This document shows positions 26,400 to 35,456 of a stretch of DNA of 64,000 nt, one piece after another. A program made the position numbers and the translations under genes. The notes beneath the pieces were generated by a model. That model did no database searches and had not been told where the DNA came from. It saw only the letters and a program-made list of their open reading frames with translations. The stretch lies in assembly GCA_903884105.1 (NCBI GenBank), contig CAISDJ010000141.1:21703-85702 (forward strand), in the 5' to 3' direction. The stretch is from an uncultured Pseudomonadota bacterium (GTDB lineage: Bacteria > Pseudomonadota > Gammaproteobacteria > Steroidobacterales > Steroidobacteraceae). Numbering within the stretch: position 1 is the first letter of the stretch; each line of letters opens with the position of its first letter.

Positions 26400-27475
26400 C
26401 GCGCCGGAGCAACGGGAACTGCAGCGGCTGGCGGCCGCGGCATCGATGCCTGGAACAACATGCCGTTCGGATCGCGGATCCAGCTGCTGCGGGCATCCGC
26501 TGGCAGCGTTGCCGACGTCTCGCCCACTCCGATCGTGCCGCCATTCGCCTTCGCCGCGGCGATCACGGCAGGGAAATCCTGCACGGTCATCGGCATGATC
26601 GGCCCACCCGGATCCTGCACGCGATGACGGATCGGGTGCTGGTTCGGGCCCGTGAATTCCTGGAAGCGGATCTCGGGACCTGCGCCCGGGAACGTGCCTC
26701 GTGCCATGCGTACCGTCTTCAATGACTTGTCGTTGAACAACTTGATCATCGAATCCGGTGGTGCAGCCGCCTTGGCCGGCGCCGGCATGTTGAAGCCGAA
26801 GGTGCGGTTGTAGAAGGTGACGGTCTGGTCGAGGTCTTTCACCGTCAGGTAGAAGCTGATGGTGCCGACCTTTGCGGGCGCCGCCACCGGCGTGGCCCCT
26901 CCTTCGACGAACTCGATGATGAAGCCGTTGTGCTCTCGAAGCATGACAGCGCGGTTCTTCGTGCCGTCGGCGCCGGTCCTTTCGATGGGAGCGCCGCCTT
27001 CGGTCAGCACCGTCAGCCCGAGCTTCTTCGCGCCGGCCACCAGCTCGTCGATGCCCCTCACGTTGATCGCGAGCATGATCTCGCCCGGGTCCTGGATGCG
27101 GGGCTGCTGCGGATTCACCTTGATCCCGTGCCACTGCACGAGCTCCATCTTCCACGGACCGCCCGGAACCTGCAGCACGACGGTCTGCAACAGCGCGCCG
27201 GGCTCGTCGACCAGCTGTTTCATTTCACGCGGCGCCGCGGGCGGCGTGACGACTTCCATGCCGAGCAGGTCGCGGAACACGGCCAGCGACTGCTCCAGGT
27301 TCGCGACGTTCAGGTGGAGAAAGCTGACCGTGAGCGTGCGCGGCCCGGCGGGCACCGCGGCTGCGGGTGCAGCGGCTTGCGCATGCACAGCTGAGACGGC
27401 AGCGAGACCGACCACTGCAGTGGCGCAGGCCGCCTGCAGTGGTCGAGACAGCCATTGAGTCTTCAGGAATTCCAT
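26396..27475 (-). CDS. Secreted two-domain VOC (glyoxalase-fold) protein
   Basis: The 359-residue product starts with a signal peptide ending near AVHAQA, then Ala-rich residues. Two vicinal-oxygen-chelate modules follow, about 47-190 (FLHLNVANLEQSLAVFRDLLG) and 200-345 (ISFYLTVKDLDQTVTFYNRTFGF). VOC proteins are usually cytoplasmic, so export is unusual. The metal-binding residues typical of glyoxalase I are not obvious, and the activity is unknown. It converges on the cytochrome c gene, their stops sharing the palindrome CTAG. Confidence 0.82.
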   Translation of the reverse strand: MEFLKTQWLSRPLQAACATAVVGLAAVSAVHAQAAAPAAAVPAGPRTLTVSFLHLNVANLEQSLAVFRDLLGMEVVTPPAAPREMKQLVDEPGALLQTVVLQVPGGPWKMELVQWHGIKVNPQQPRIQDPGEIMLAINVRGIDELVAGAKKLGLTVLTEGGAPIERTGADGTKNRAVMLREHNGFIIEFVEGGATPVAAPAKVGTISFYLTVKDLDQTVTFYNRTFGFNMPAPAKAAAPPDSMIKLFNDKSLKTVRMARGTFPGAGPEIRFQEFTGPNQHPIRHRVQDPGGPIMPMTVQDFPAVIAAAKANGGTIGVGETSATLPADARSSWIRDPNGMLFQASMPRPPAAAVPVAPAR

Positions 27476-27835
27476 CGTGGGGCTCCGTTGTGTTTCTTCT
27501 GGTGGCGTCGCCGCAGGCGCTGCCCGCCTTGAATCCTACTCCGACGCCCGAAGAAGGTCTCTCGTCACGAACGACAGCCGCTCCGGTGGTGCATTGCGGC
27601 GGAGGCTTGGTGCCAGCCTTGGGCGGAGGCTTGGTGCCAGCCTTGCCATATTTGCATTGTCCGCCACCACCGCCTCCATCTTCCCGCTCGAATGGCAAGT
27701 ATGGGAATGTAGGAACTTCGGTGCCGGACTTAAGTTTTTTACATTCGGAGTTTCTCTAACGAGAGAATGGCTTTTCCGGGAAGCGGACTGCCAGGTGGGA
27801 GGCTCAATCACTCAAGTCCGGAGCCAGATTCCCCT
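27476..27835. other. Gene-poor region upstream of the VOC gene
   Basis: This 360-bp stretch holds no convincing gene. It contains two tandem copies of a 23-bp unit (27598-27620 and 27622-27644), a run of six T at 27735-27740, and a small perfect hairpin at 27752-27767. Base composition is less GC-biased than its surroundings, which with the adjacent gene remnant suggests decay or past insertion. Confidence 0.5.
27598..27644. repeat. Two tandem copies of a 24-bp-period repeat
   Basis: The unit GGCGGAGGCTTGGTGCCAGC plus CTT occurs at 27598-27620 and again at 27622-27644, identical over 23 bp with one spacer base. On the minus strand it would encode Lys-Ala-Gly-Thr-Lys-Pro-Pro-Pro twice within an open frame, but no proper start precedes it. 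Confidence 0.8.
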
Positions 27836-28042
27836 TCACGCGCCCTTCACGCGGATCATCAATTTACCGGTGTTGGCTCCGGTGTAGATTTTCTTCAGCG
27901 TTCGCAGCGCATTTTCGAGGCCATCAACGAGCTCGGTGCGCACCTTGATCTTGCCTTGGACCATCCATTGACCCAATGCGACGATGGCGGCTGCGTAACG
28001 CTCCAGGTTGTCCGTCACGATGAATCCTTCCACACGCAGGCG
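27836..28042 (-). pseudogene. C-terminal remnant of an MDR-type NADP-dependent oxidoreductase
   Basis: The frame encodes RLR-VEGFIVTDN...GQWMVQGKIKVR...VDGLENALRTL...GKLMIRV. This is the typical C-terminal end of zinc-independent medium-chain NADP oxidoreductases (YncB/CurA-like), about 65 residues out of about 335. Homology stops abruptly at RLR, where an in-frame TAG occurs; no N-terminal part was found upstream. The intact end and missing front indicate a deletion or insertion remnant rather than a working gene. Confidence 0.75.
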
Positions 28043-28190
28043 CTATGCCAGCCAGCAATGCTGAACAGCGCCGTCGTACGGGTCGAGGTACGCCTTTGGC
28101 CGCCATTCCGTTCAGGCCCTTCCGCGCAGTGCTGCACTTGCTTGGCTTGCAGGAACTGGCATTCACCGCCATCAGAACAAGGTCAACACG

Positions 28191-28808
28191 TTAAGCCTGG
28201 CAGGAAACCCCAAGCGCACTGGTCCTCTTGATCATGACTGCCTGATAGAGACTGCTGGCTTCCAGAGTCGTCAGCCAAGCGCTCAGGTGCCGGAACGGCA
28301 GCGCATCGAACGCTGCGGCGTCCGCCCTCGAAAACTGCCGCACGAACGGAAAGATCGCGATGTCTGCGAGCGACGGGTTGTCGCCAAACAGATAGACGTG
28401 CTGCGCGAGTCGTTCTTCGAGTGGCTCGAGCAACGTCACGGCTTCGCCGCGATGGTGGGTGGGATCGGTGCCGGGATAGCGGTTCGCGTACTTGGCGCGG
28501 TCGAGATGGAACTTGAACGGGCCGTCGTTGGCGGCAATGAGCGCGTCCATCTGCTCGCCGGGTGCGAGCCACCGTTCCGGATCATTCTGCTCAAGCGCCC
28601 ACCGCATGATGTCGAGGCTTTCGTCGATCACTCCACCCTCTAGCATCACAAGCACCGGCACCGTCCCTTTCGGCGAAGCGGTCAGCAATTCGGGTGGTTT
28701 GTCGCGCAGCGACACCTCGCGGAGCTCAACCTCGATGCCGGCGACGCGCAACGCCATCCGTGCACGCATCGCGTATGGGCAGCGGCGAAAACTGTAGAGC
28801 ACAGGCAT
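28191..28808 (-). CDS. Glutathione S-transferase family protein
   Basis: The 205-residue protein has a thioredoxin-like N-terminal domain starting VLYSFRRCPYAMRARMAL, with a possible catalytic Cys in the RRCPYA loop, then the cis-Pro segment GTVPVLV and the ESLDIMRW glutathione-binding phrase. The all-helical C-terminal domain contains FGDNPSLADIAIFPF. The ATG at 28808 has CAGGGAC directly upstream and gives the family-typical start; an earlier in-frame ATG lies inside the hydrolase gene. It begins 11 nt after the dienelactone hydrolase stop, so the two form an operon. A detoxification role is inferred. Confidence 0.87.
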   Translation of the reverse strand: MPVLYSFRRCPYAMRARMALRVAGIEVELREVSLRDKPPELLTASPKGTVPVLVMLEGGVIDESLDIMRWALEQNDPERWLAPGEQMDALIAANDGPFKFHLDRAKYANRYPGTDPTHHRGEAVTLLEPLEERLAQHVYLFGDNPSLADIAIFPFVRQFSRADAAAFDALPFRHLSAWLTTLEASSLYQAVMIKRTSALGVSCQA

Positions 28809-28819
28809 GTCCCTGTCCG

Positions 28820-30385
28820 CTACCTCAGGCTTGCTTGCAGGAATGCGATCGCACGGCTCCACGAATCCCGCGTTGCTTCCGGATTGCCGCCGAGGTCCTG
28901 GAACTCGAGGAAGCCGTGAGTCGCGTGCGGATAGACGTGCGGCTCAAAGGCTTTGCCCAGCTTCTGCAGGGTTGCAGCCGTCTTCTCTACGGTTGCGGTG
29001 ACGCGGGCGTCGTCCTCGCCGTAGAACCCGATGACCGGTGCAGCCATCTTCGACAAGGCCGCCGCGTCGCCGTTGGCTGCGCCGTAGTACACCACGGCCG
29101 CATTCAGGTCCGGGGCATTCATCGCCATCGCCCAGGCATTGCTGCCGCCCATGCAGAAGCCGAACGCCGCACTCTTGCCATTCGCACGAGGAAGCTTCAA
29201 GCCGTACTGGCGCACGGCCTCGTAGGCCACGAGCGTCGCCACCGTATTCAGCCGTGCGTTGGCCACAAAGACGTCCTCCGGTCCTGCAAACGATTCGTAG
29301 TTGCCACCCTTCGGTCCCATGCCCGTATGCAGATCCGCAATCAACGCGATGAATCCCTGTCTGGATAACTGGTCGCCGAGCGCCTGCATCCAGTCGTCCA
29401 TCCCTGGCCCGTGCTGCATCACGACCACGATGCCGGCCGGCGCCGTTCCGTCGGGATACGTGATCCGCGTATGCATGCGGCCGTTGTAGGCACCCGGTGT
29501 CGGAACATCGACCCACTCGGCCCTGATCGACGAACGCAGCACCGTCGTCTTCGCCGTGAAGAGGCCCGCCGGCAGGGTGTCGAGTTTGCCGCGGGGATAG
29601 CCGCGTGGGGTCTGGGCCGTTGCTGCCGCGCCGGCAGCCGCTGACCCTGCCGCAGGAGTTGGAGCCGCCGCCCCCATCAGCGAAGCCGCACCCCGAGCGC
29701 TGCCGCCCGGTGCGTTCATCGCCGCGAGTGCGTGTGGCGTTGATGCATGCGCGGAGTGATCCGCCCCGTGCAAGCCCACCGATGCGCCGTCGAGCGCGTG
29801 GCCCTTCATGTGCACGACCTTGCTCGCGTGGTTTTCCGTGATCGCATTCAGGTAAGTGACCGCCCCGGACCACGCCGCTTTCGACAACTCAAAGCGCGCC
29901 GAAGTGGTCCCGCTGTCGACACGCAAGTCCGCCGCCAGCGTGACCGTCGCGGTGCGTTCCGATGCCGCAGGATGCGTCGCAAGTTGCTTGAGGACGGCCG
30001 CGAGGCTCACGGCATCGGACGCATCCGCATCCGGCACGACGGCAATAAAGCCTTCGTTCGTGAGTTGATCGGCAACGGCCCGCGCCCAGGGTGTCAATCG
30101 TCCAGCGTCAGCCGCAACGACGACAACCGGCGCGCGATCCGGGCGGTCCGGATAGGTAACTGCGGCAAGCAGCGTGCGGCCGCCTACGGCAATCGGGACC
30201 CACTCGCCATGATGATGGGTCGCGTTGAGGACATTTCTCGCCTCCTCTGGCAACGGATACGACGAGTGCTGCGACGCAGGGACGGCGTGCGATCCGAGGA
30301 GAGCCGATGAGTGCGTTGTAGCCACCACCACAATGACGCCGAACGCTCCCCGCAATCCGTATCGCACCAGACCCTTCGTTCGCAT
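28820..30385 (-). CDS. Exported tandem dienelactone hydrolase-family protein
   Basis: The 521-residue product has an N-terminal hydrophobic segment that may serve as signal or anchor. Two alpha/beta-hydrolase halves follow. The first (about 60-195, VVVVAADAGRLTPWARAVAD) has lost the nucleophile motif. After a Gly/Ala/Pro-rich linker (about 215-270), the second half is a complete dienelactone hydrolase domain with nucleophile Cys in GFCMGG, Asp in GEDDARV and His in PHATHGF. The first half is probably a degenerate duplicate with a structural role. AGGAG lies 9 nt before the ATG. It is followed by the GST gene. Confidence 0.85.
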   Translation of the reverse strand: MRTKGLVRYGLRGAFGVIVVVATTHSSALLGSHAVPASQHSSYPLPEEARNVLNATHHHGEWVPIAVGGRTLLAAVTYPDRPDRAPVVVVAADAGRLTPWARAVADQLTNEGFIAVVPDADASDAVSLAAVLKQLATHPAASERTATVTLAADLRVDSGTTSARFELSKAAWSGAVTYLNAITENHASKVVHMKGHALDGASVGLHGADHSAHASTPHALAAMNAPGGSARGAASLMGAAAPTPAAGSAAAGAAATAQTPRGYPRGKLDTLPAGLFTAKTTVLRSSIRAEWVDVPTPGAYNGRMHTRITYPDGTAPAGIVVVMQHGPGMDDWMQALGDQLSRQGFIALIADLHTGMGPKGGNYESFAGPEDVFVANARLNTVATLVAYEAVRQYGLKLPRANGKSAAFGFCMGGSNAWAMAMNAPDLNAAVVYYGAANGDAAALSKMAAPVIGFYGEDDARVTATVEKTAATLQKLGKAFEPHVYPHATHGFLEFQDLGGNPEATRDSWSRAIAFLQASLR

Positions 30386-30490
30386 CGCGGTTTTCTCCTC
30401 GAGCTTTCCGGGCTGGCGCTGTTCGCGCCGCCTCTCCCCTGGTGGGTGATGGGTTCTCGGGAGGGCCGAATCGACACTCCCGTCAGCGGC

Positions 30491-31279
30491 CTACGCGAAC
30501 TCAGGCCTCGCGAAGCGCCGGTTAGCGAGCACAGGCAACACTTTGCGTGCGTGGGCGACGCGTTCGGAATGCAGATCGGCAAACAGCAGCGCAGGCGCTT
30601 CACCTGCGGCGACGATGGTGACGCCGAGCGGATCGACGACACGGCTTGCACCGATGTTGCGTTCCCCGCATTCGCCAACGGCGACCATGTAGCAGGTGTT
30701 CTCGAGCGCGCGGGCAGTGACCATCACTTCCCAATGCGCTTCCTTGGCCAATCCGCGCACCCACGCAGCCGGCAACACGATGACTTCAGCGCCGTCCAGC
30801 ACCAGCCGGCGAGCCAGCTCTGGAAACCGCACGTCGTAGCAGGTCATGGTGCCGACCTTCATGCCGCCAATGTCGAGAAGAGCCGGAATTTCGGTTCCCG
30901 CCTCGACGTTGGTCGACTCCTTCACCGCGAACGCATCGTAGAGATGCAGCTTCCGATAAGTGGCGATGATCTTGCCGCTCCGGACGGTGACGAGCTCGTT
31001 GAACACCTGCCCCTTGCCGTTCGGGACATGGATGCACATCTGCAACGTGAGCGCGTGCTTGGCACTCTCCGCCAGCACGCCCGACATGAATGGTCCATCC
31101 AGCGGTTGCGCGGACTTGAGCACAATGTCGGGAACCGTGATATCCCGCGCCAGCACGCCCTCCGGCAACACGAGCAGGTCAGCCCCGCCCGCCACCGCCT
31201 GGCGCATGAGCCCAAGCGTCGTGGCCAGGTTCTCCTCCCACGTCCGGGCAACCGCAAACTGACCGAGAGCAACGCGCAT
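30491..31279 (-). CDS. Carbon-nitrogen hydrolase (nitrilase superfamily amidase)
   Basis: The 262-residue protein has the full nitrilase-superfamily catalytic set: Glu in LPEGVLA, Lys in YRKLHLYDAF and Cys in MTCYDVRFPEL. Length and the YRKLHLYDAF/CYDVRFPE pattern are closest to Nit2/YafV-like deaminated-glutathione or omega-amidases. It should hydrolyse an amide in the cytoplasm; a repair role on deaminated glutathione would suit the GST two genes downstream, but this is inference. It lies 105 bp upstream of the hydrolase gene on the same strand. Confidence 0.88.
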   Translation of the reverse strand: MRVALGQFAVARTWEENLATTLGLMRQAVAGGADLLVLPEGVLARDITVPDIVLKSAQPLDGPFMSGVLAESAKHALTLQMCIHVPNGKGQVFNELVTVRSGKIIATYRKLHLYDAFAVKESTNVEAGTEIPALLDIGGMKVGTMTCYDVRFPELARRLVLDGAEVIVLPAAWVRGLAKEAHWEVMVTARALENTCYMVAVGECGERNIGASRVVDPLGVTIVAAGEAPALLFADLHSERVAHARKVLPVLANRRFARPEFA

Positions 31280-31602
31280 GGGAGGACGACCTTAAGTCCA
31301 AGTGGAGTGGGTGAAGTATACGTGGGGTGGTGAAGGGGGGGGGTATCGGGGCGGCAAGTTAACCGGCTGACTTCGTCAGCAAGGGGGCCCACTGGCAAGT
31401 AGGCCTCTCGGCAAGATGGACTAACGTCAGGTCAGACAGGAACGCTTCAATACTCAATACATGGGATCGCCACGAGGCAAGAGGGACTCCGCAAGACAAG
31501 AGCTTAATACAAGCTCCACCGCTGACTTGACGGTAGTCCTTTAGCCTCGTAGGGGCCGCCTGCCGGCAGGCCCCCTTGCTGACAGGGTCAGCCGGTCTAT
31601 GC
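31280..31602. other. Intergenic region holding an inverted-repeat element
   Basis: No gene was seen in these 323 bp. The left part contains a run of nine G at 31335-31343 just upstream of the amidase promoter region. Most of the remainder is the 235-bp inverted-repeat element described separately. Confidence 0.7.
31362..31596. repeat. 235-bp element with long terminal inverted repeats (MITE-like)
   Basis: ACCGGCTGAC at 31362-31371 and its complement GTCAGCCGGT at 31587-31596 bound the element. The arms match over 28 bp except for three central bases, and continue as an imperfect repeat to about 31410 and 31548, with mostly transition differences. The arms could fold into a long cruciform. 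The inside (about 140 bp) has no open frame with a start and no similarity I recognise. Sequence TTA/CTA outside the ends may be a degenerate TA-type target duplication. A nonautonomous transposon is the likely nature; a structured RNA or regulatory repeat is the alternative. Confidence 0.6.
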
Positions 31603-32862
31603 CTAGGGGTACGCCCCCCTCTCCACCTTCACCCCCCTCAGGTAAACGTCCGCAATCTTCCTCGCATTCATGATGTCCTCGAGCGGGTTCGCGTCGAGGA
31701 CGACGAAGTCGGCGCTCTTGCCGGCGGCAAGGGTGCCCTGGTCGGTGAAGCCTGAGATGGCAGCCGAGTTGCGAGTAGCGGAAACGAGCACTTGCGCAGG
31801 GGTCATGCCGGCGATAACCATGTCTTCCATCTCGACGTAAGGCCCCCAGGGCGTGTTACCGTCGGTGCCGAAGCCGATGGTCATGCCCGCGTCAGACAGC
31901 TTCTTGAGGTTGCGGGCCTGGATCGCGTAGGCCTTCTGCAAGGGAGGCTGGTCCTGATTGGTTTCCTGCAGCTTGGCCAACGCCTCTGCAGGCAACGCAC
32001 CACTCAGCCAACCGAGGTCAGCGACCACACCGCGTGCCCCCATGTTGGGGATCAGCACGACGTTCGGACGCGCCTTGACCATCGCGATGAACTCGTCGTC
32101 GATGTCGCGATCGCGCACGCCATGCGCGAAGATATCGATGCCGGCTCGCAGCAGTTCCTTAGCATCGTCAAGCGCAAAGATGTGCGCCGCCGTCTTGAGG
32201 CCGGCCTTGTGCGCTTCGTCGATGACCGCTCGATAGAGTGCCGGACTCAGCTTCTTGTACTTGCCGTCGCGATCGTCCACCCACACCTTGATGAAATCAG
32301 CCTTGCGGGCGATCTCCGCCTGGACGGCTGCGCGGGCCTCTTCTTCGGTCGTCACCCAATGCACCGGGTTGCGTCCCGGTTCCGGAGCCGTGATGCCAAG
32401 GCCTGCAGAGCGGTAGCGAGCTGAACCCGGAATCACTTCATCGCGGACTTCAAGCGGCGTGCCGTCCCCATCGGTGCCCAGACTCAAGGCTGCGGCGACG
32501 CCGAAGAACGCACGGCGCTTCAGGTCGAGCAGCAGCGCGTCGCGGTTCGTGCTGAGGTGGGTGTGTCCGTCGATGATCGCGGGGATCACCGTCTTGCCCT
32601 TGAGATCCACATGCGCAGCACCCGCAGGGGCCGTGACGGCTCCCGCCGCACCCACCGCGACGATGCGGCCCTGATCGACGACCAGCAGTCCGTTCTCGAC
32701 TGGCGTCAGTCCGTCTCCAGCGAGCAGAGTTGCCCCTTCGTAGACCACCGCCGTGACGGGCGCTGCCGCCTGTGGCTCCGGCGCCTTGGCGCAGCCTGCC
32801 ATTGCCAGCAACCCGACGATGGAAACGCCCTGGACACTCAATACACGCATGATCCTGTTCAT
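31603..32862 (-). CDS. Amidohydrolase-family lipoprotein (imidazolonepropionase-like)
   Basis: The 419-residue product has a lipoprotein-like leader, LLAMAGCAK, with Cys as the lipidation site, although the -3 residue Met is not ideal. The metal-dependent amidohydrolase barrel is shown by DGHTHLSTN (metal His pair), TAAHIFALDD, IFAHGVRDRD and GFGTDGNTPWG with the final Asp. The C-terminal composite domain ends GKSADFVVLDANPLEDI. Homologues are often annotated as imidazolonepropionase-like or Xaa-Pro dipeptidases. It could be exported to the periplasmic face of a membrane. An alternative start is the Met four residues later. A second amidohydrolase lies at 48.7 kb. Confidence 0.85.
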   Translation of the reverse strand: MNRIMRVLSVQGVSIVGLLAMAGCAKAPEPQAAAPVTAVVYEGATLLAGDGLTPVENGLLVVDQGRIVAVGAAGAVTAPAGAAHVDLKGKTVIPAIIDGHTHLSTNRDALLLDLKRRAFFGVAAALSLGTDGDGTPLEVRDEVIPGSARYRSAGLGITAPEPGRNPVHWVTTEEEARAAVQAEIARKADFIKVWVDDRDGKYKKLSPALYRAVIDEAHKAGLKTAAHIFALDDAKELLRAGIDIFAHGVRDRDIDDEFIAMVKARPNVVLIPNMGARGVVADLGWLSGALPAEALAKLQETNQDQPPLQKAYAIQARNLKKLSDAGMTIGFGTDGNTPWGPYVEMEDMVIAGMTPAQVLVSATRNSAAISGFTDQGTLAAGKSADFVVLDANPLEDIMNARKIADVYLRGVKVERGAYP

Positions 32863-32983
32863 TCACTCCCCCTGCTTAGCTGGTCTGCCTGACATCTGGG
32901 TGCCGTTACGCGAGCGTCAGGAAGTTACTCCGGTTTCGGGCGGATCGCCACCGCCCACAGCAACAACTGCCGCCCCTCCCCGG

Positions 32984-34261
32984 TCAGCGGAGCCGCTGCG
33001 CCCAGGTCGTGAGACCCGAGGTCACGCTGCCGAACAGGTCGCCGACGACGATCCCGACGTCACCATAGTGCTTGCGGATAGTCCGCTCGACGATGGGTGA
33101 GCGGGCCGTGCCGCCAGTCACGTAGATCACGTCGGGGCGCGTCTGCGCCTGAGCTTCCACTTCGCGCATCAGCGCCACGAAAACCGCAAGCTCACGCTCG
33201 ATCGACTCCGCCATTTCGGGCACCGAGACCTGCGTAGCGAGCCCGGACTCCAGGTACGCAAGATCGAGTTCCACTGCCTCGCGCTCCGACAGCCCGATCT
33301 TTGCGAGTTCCGCGCTGCGGTTGACGCGATAGGTGAGGCGGGCTTCGTGGAGGGTGTGCAATCTTGCGAGCTGCCGCGTTTCGACGGCGTCGCGCTGCAG
33401 TCGTCCGATCTCCACTCCGGTGCTTCGTGCGTAGAACTCGGCTTGCGCCGCGACGTCATTGATCGCCGCGGCCTTCCAGTAAACGCTGCTCGGCACGGGC
33501 AGGCCGGAGTGCAGCAGACTGTCGAGCCCAAGCAACGGCATGATCTTGCGCAGACTCAGCTTGATATCGATGTCGATGCCGCCGACGCGGGTGCCCGAGT
33601 TGCCAAGCACTGACGCGTCGCGTACCGCCTGATCGCGGAATGACGGTCCCACGCGCACCATCGAGCAATCGGTCGTACCGCCGCCGGCATCGAGGACCAG
33701 CACGAGCTGGTCGCGCGCAATCGTTCTCTCGTAATCGAGCGCGGCTGCGATCGGTTCCAGCAGGAACTCGACTTCGCGGAATCCCGCTGCCTGTGCCGCG
33801 GCTTGCAGCATCGCGGTCGCCTGGACGTTGCCTGCCTCCCCTCGCGTGCCGTGGAAGTTGACGGGCCGCCCGAGCACGACACGATCGAGCGGACTCCCCA
33901 GCCTCGATTCGGCCTGGCTCCGAATGTGCGCCAGCATGCGCGTAACGATGTCCGTGAACAGTTTCTGCTGGGAGCGTTTCAGTTCTGCACCCAGGAAGGT
34001 CTTCGGCGACTTGACGAAGAAGCCGAGCAGCGGATCCTCGATCTGGCGCTCCATCGCCTCTTCGCCGAAGACGGTGCTGTGGCCTGATGCAATAGCCTGC
34101 TCGAGCGTCAGCACCTCGCGGCCGTGAGGGCCGGTTCGGGCAGTATGCAGCGCGGACGCGAGCCGCACGCTGTCGCCGTCGAGCGGGACCAGCATGGGGC
34201 GCCCGCCCTGCCAGATGCCGAGCGAACTGCTCGACGTGCCGAAATCGATGCCTGCAATCAT
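32984..34261 (-). CDS. yegD: Hsp70-family chaperone, YegD-like
   Basis: The 425-residue protein starts with the actin-fold ATPase phosphate loop GIDFGTSSSSLGIW, and carries VLDAGGGTTDCSM and the adenosine motif VTGGTARSP. It has the nucleotide-binding domain only, lacking the DnaK-type substrate-binding domain and lid, as in YegD. ATP-dependent action on proteins in the cytoplasm is expected, with unknown partners. It lies 60 bp downstream of the hpd gene on the same strand, so co-transcription is possible. Confidence 0.87.
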   Translation of the reverse strand: MIAGIDFGTSSSSLGIWQGGRPMLVPLDGDSVRLASALHTARTGPHGREVLTLEQAIASGHSTVFGEEAMERQIEDPLLGFFVKSPKTFLGAELKRSQQKLFTDIVTRMLAHIRSQAESRLGSPLDRVVLGRPVNFHGTRGEAGNVQATAMLQAAAQAAGFREVEFLLEPIAAALDYERTIARDQLVLVLDAGGGTTDCSMVRVGPSFRDQAVRDASVLGNSGTRVGGIDIDIKLSLRKIMPLLGLDSLLHSGLPVPSSVYWKAAAINDVAAQAEFYARSTGVEIGRLQRDAVETRQLARLHTLHEARLTYRVNRSAELAKIGLSEREAVELDLAYLESGLATQVSVPEMAESIERELAVFVALMREVEAQAQTRPDVIYVTGGTARSPIVERTIRKHYGDVGIVVGDLFGSVTSGLTTWAQRLR

Positions 34262-34321
34262 GGGGGAAGAGATCGTGCCCGCAGCGGGCGCCGGCGGCTG
34301 GAGCCACTCGACGCGCAGGCA

Positions 34322-35395
34322 TCAGATCTTGAGCGCCCCCCGTTCTATCTGATCACGTTCCATCGATTCGAACAGCGCCTTGAAGTTGCCTTCTCCGAAG
34401 CCATCGTCGCCTTTTCGCTGGATGAACTCGAAGAACACGGGCCCGACCTGCGGCTGGGCGAAGATCTGCAACAACAGCCGCGGCCTGCCGCCTTCCGTCG
34501 CGCCATCGAGCAGGATGCCGCGGACCTGCAACGCCGCGACGTCTTCGCCGTGGCCAGGCAACCGCGTTTCGAGCATGCGGTAGTACGCGCCAGGAGGCGG
34601 CGTCATGAAAGGCACGCCGAGCTGCTTCAGGCGATCCCAACACGTGATGATGTCGTCGCAGATCAATGCAATGTGCTGGATGCCCTCGCCGTTGAACTGG
34701 CGGAGGAACTCCTCGATCTGGCCCTTGCCGCCCTCGCCTTCCTCGTTCAACGGAATGCGGATCTTGCCGTCCGGCGCCGTGAGCGCCTTGGACGTGAGCC
34801 CGGTGTACTCGCCCTTGATGTCGAAGTAGCGGAACTCGCGGAAGTTGAACAGCTTCTCGTAGAAGTCCGCCCAGTACTTCATGCGGCCGCCGTAGACGTT
34901 ATGCGTCAGGTGGTCGATCAGCTTGAAGCCTGCGCCGACCGGATGGCGGTCCACACCAGGCAGGTACTCGAAATCGATGTCGTAGATCGACAAATCGTCG
35001 CCGTAGCGGTCGATGAGATACAGGATGGCCTGGCCGATGCCGCGAACGGCCGGCAGGTTCAGCTCCATCGGACCCGTCACCATGTGCACGGGCTCGGCGC
35101 CTTGGCCAAGCAGGTAGTCGTAGGCCTTGCGCGCGTCGCGGACGCGGAACCCCATGCCGCAGGCGGAGGGGCCGTGCTCGCGCGCGAAATAGTACGCGGG
35201 CGAATTGACCTCGTAGTTCGTGATCAGGTTGATGCCGCCCTGCCGCCACAGCTCCACGTCCTTGGAACGGTGCCGCGCCACCTTCGTGAACCCCATGGTT
35301 GCGAATACGGCTTCGAGGTGGCCTTTTTCGGGCGCCGAGAATTCGATGAACTCGAAGCCATCGAGACCAACAGGATTGTCGAACAGGTCGGCCAT
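34322..35395 (-). CDS. hpd: 4-hydroxyphenylpyruvate dioxygenase
   Basis: The 357-residue protein has family-typical length and two VOC-type domains. The Fe(II) ligands are His162 ([12 protein letters not shown]), His241 (GIQHIAL) and Glu323 (FFEFIQR). The C-terminal helix carries [15 protein letters not shown], which gates the active site in HPPD enzymes. It converts 4-hydroxyphenylpyruvate to homogentisate in tyrosine breakdown. The other pathway genes (homogentisate dioxygenase and so on) are not in this window. The ATG at 35395 has CGGAG upstream; the open frame extends further but without homology. Confidence 0.95.
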   Translation of the reverse strand: MADLFDNPVGLDGFEFIEFSAPEKGHLEAVFATMGFTKVARHRSKDVELWRQGGINLITNYEVNSPAYYFAREHGPSACGMGFRVRDARKAYDYLLGQGAEPVHMVTGPMELNLPAVRGIGQAILYLIDRYGDDLSIYDIDFEYLPGVDRHPVGAGFKLIDHLTHNVYGGRMKYWADFYEKLFNFREFRYFDIKGEYTGLTSKALTAPDGKIRIPLNEEGEGGKGQIEEFLRQFNGEGIQHIALICDDIITCWDRLKQLGVPFMTPPPGAYYRMLETRLPGHGEDVAALQVRGILLDGATEGGRPRLLLQIFAQPQVGPVFFEFIQRKGDDGFGEGNFKALFESMERDQIERGALKI

Positions 35396-35456
35396 TAGTC
35401 TTCTCCGCTTCGGTGATCGGCAGGCAGTTGGCGCATGCGCGCATGAGCCGTGCAGC

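Noticed and set aside
27598..27644. Possible CRISPR-like repeat
   Set aside because: Only two copies with a 1-bp spacer and no cas genes nearby.
28043..28190. Possible integron attC site (GTTAAGC at the right end)
   Set aside because: Only one conserved core-like heptamer is present; no matching RYYYAAC partner or paired inner sites were found.
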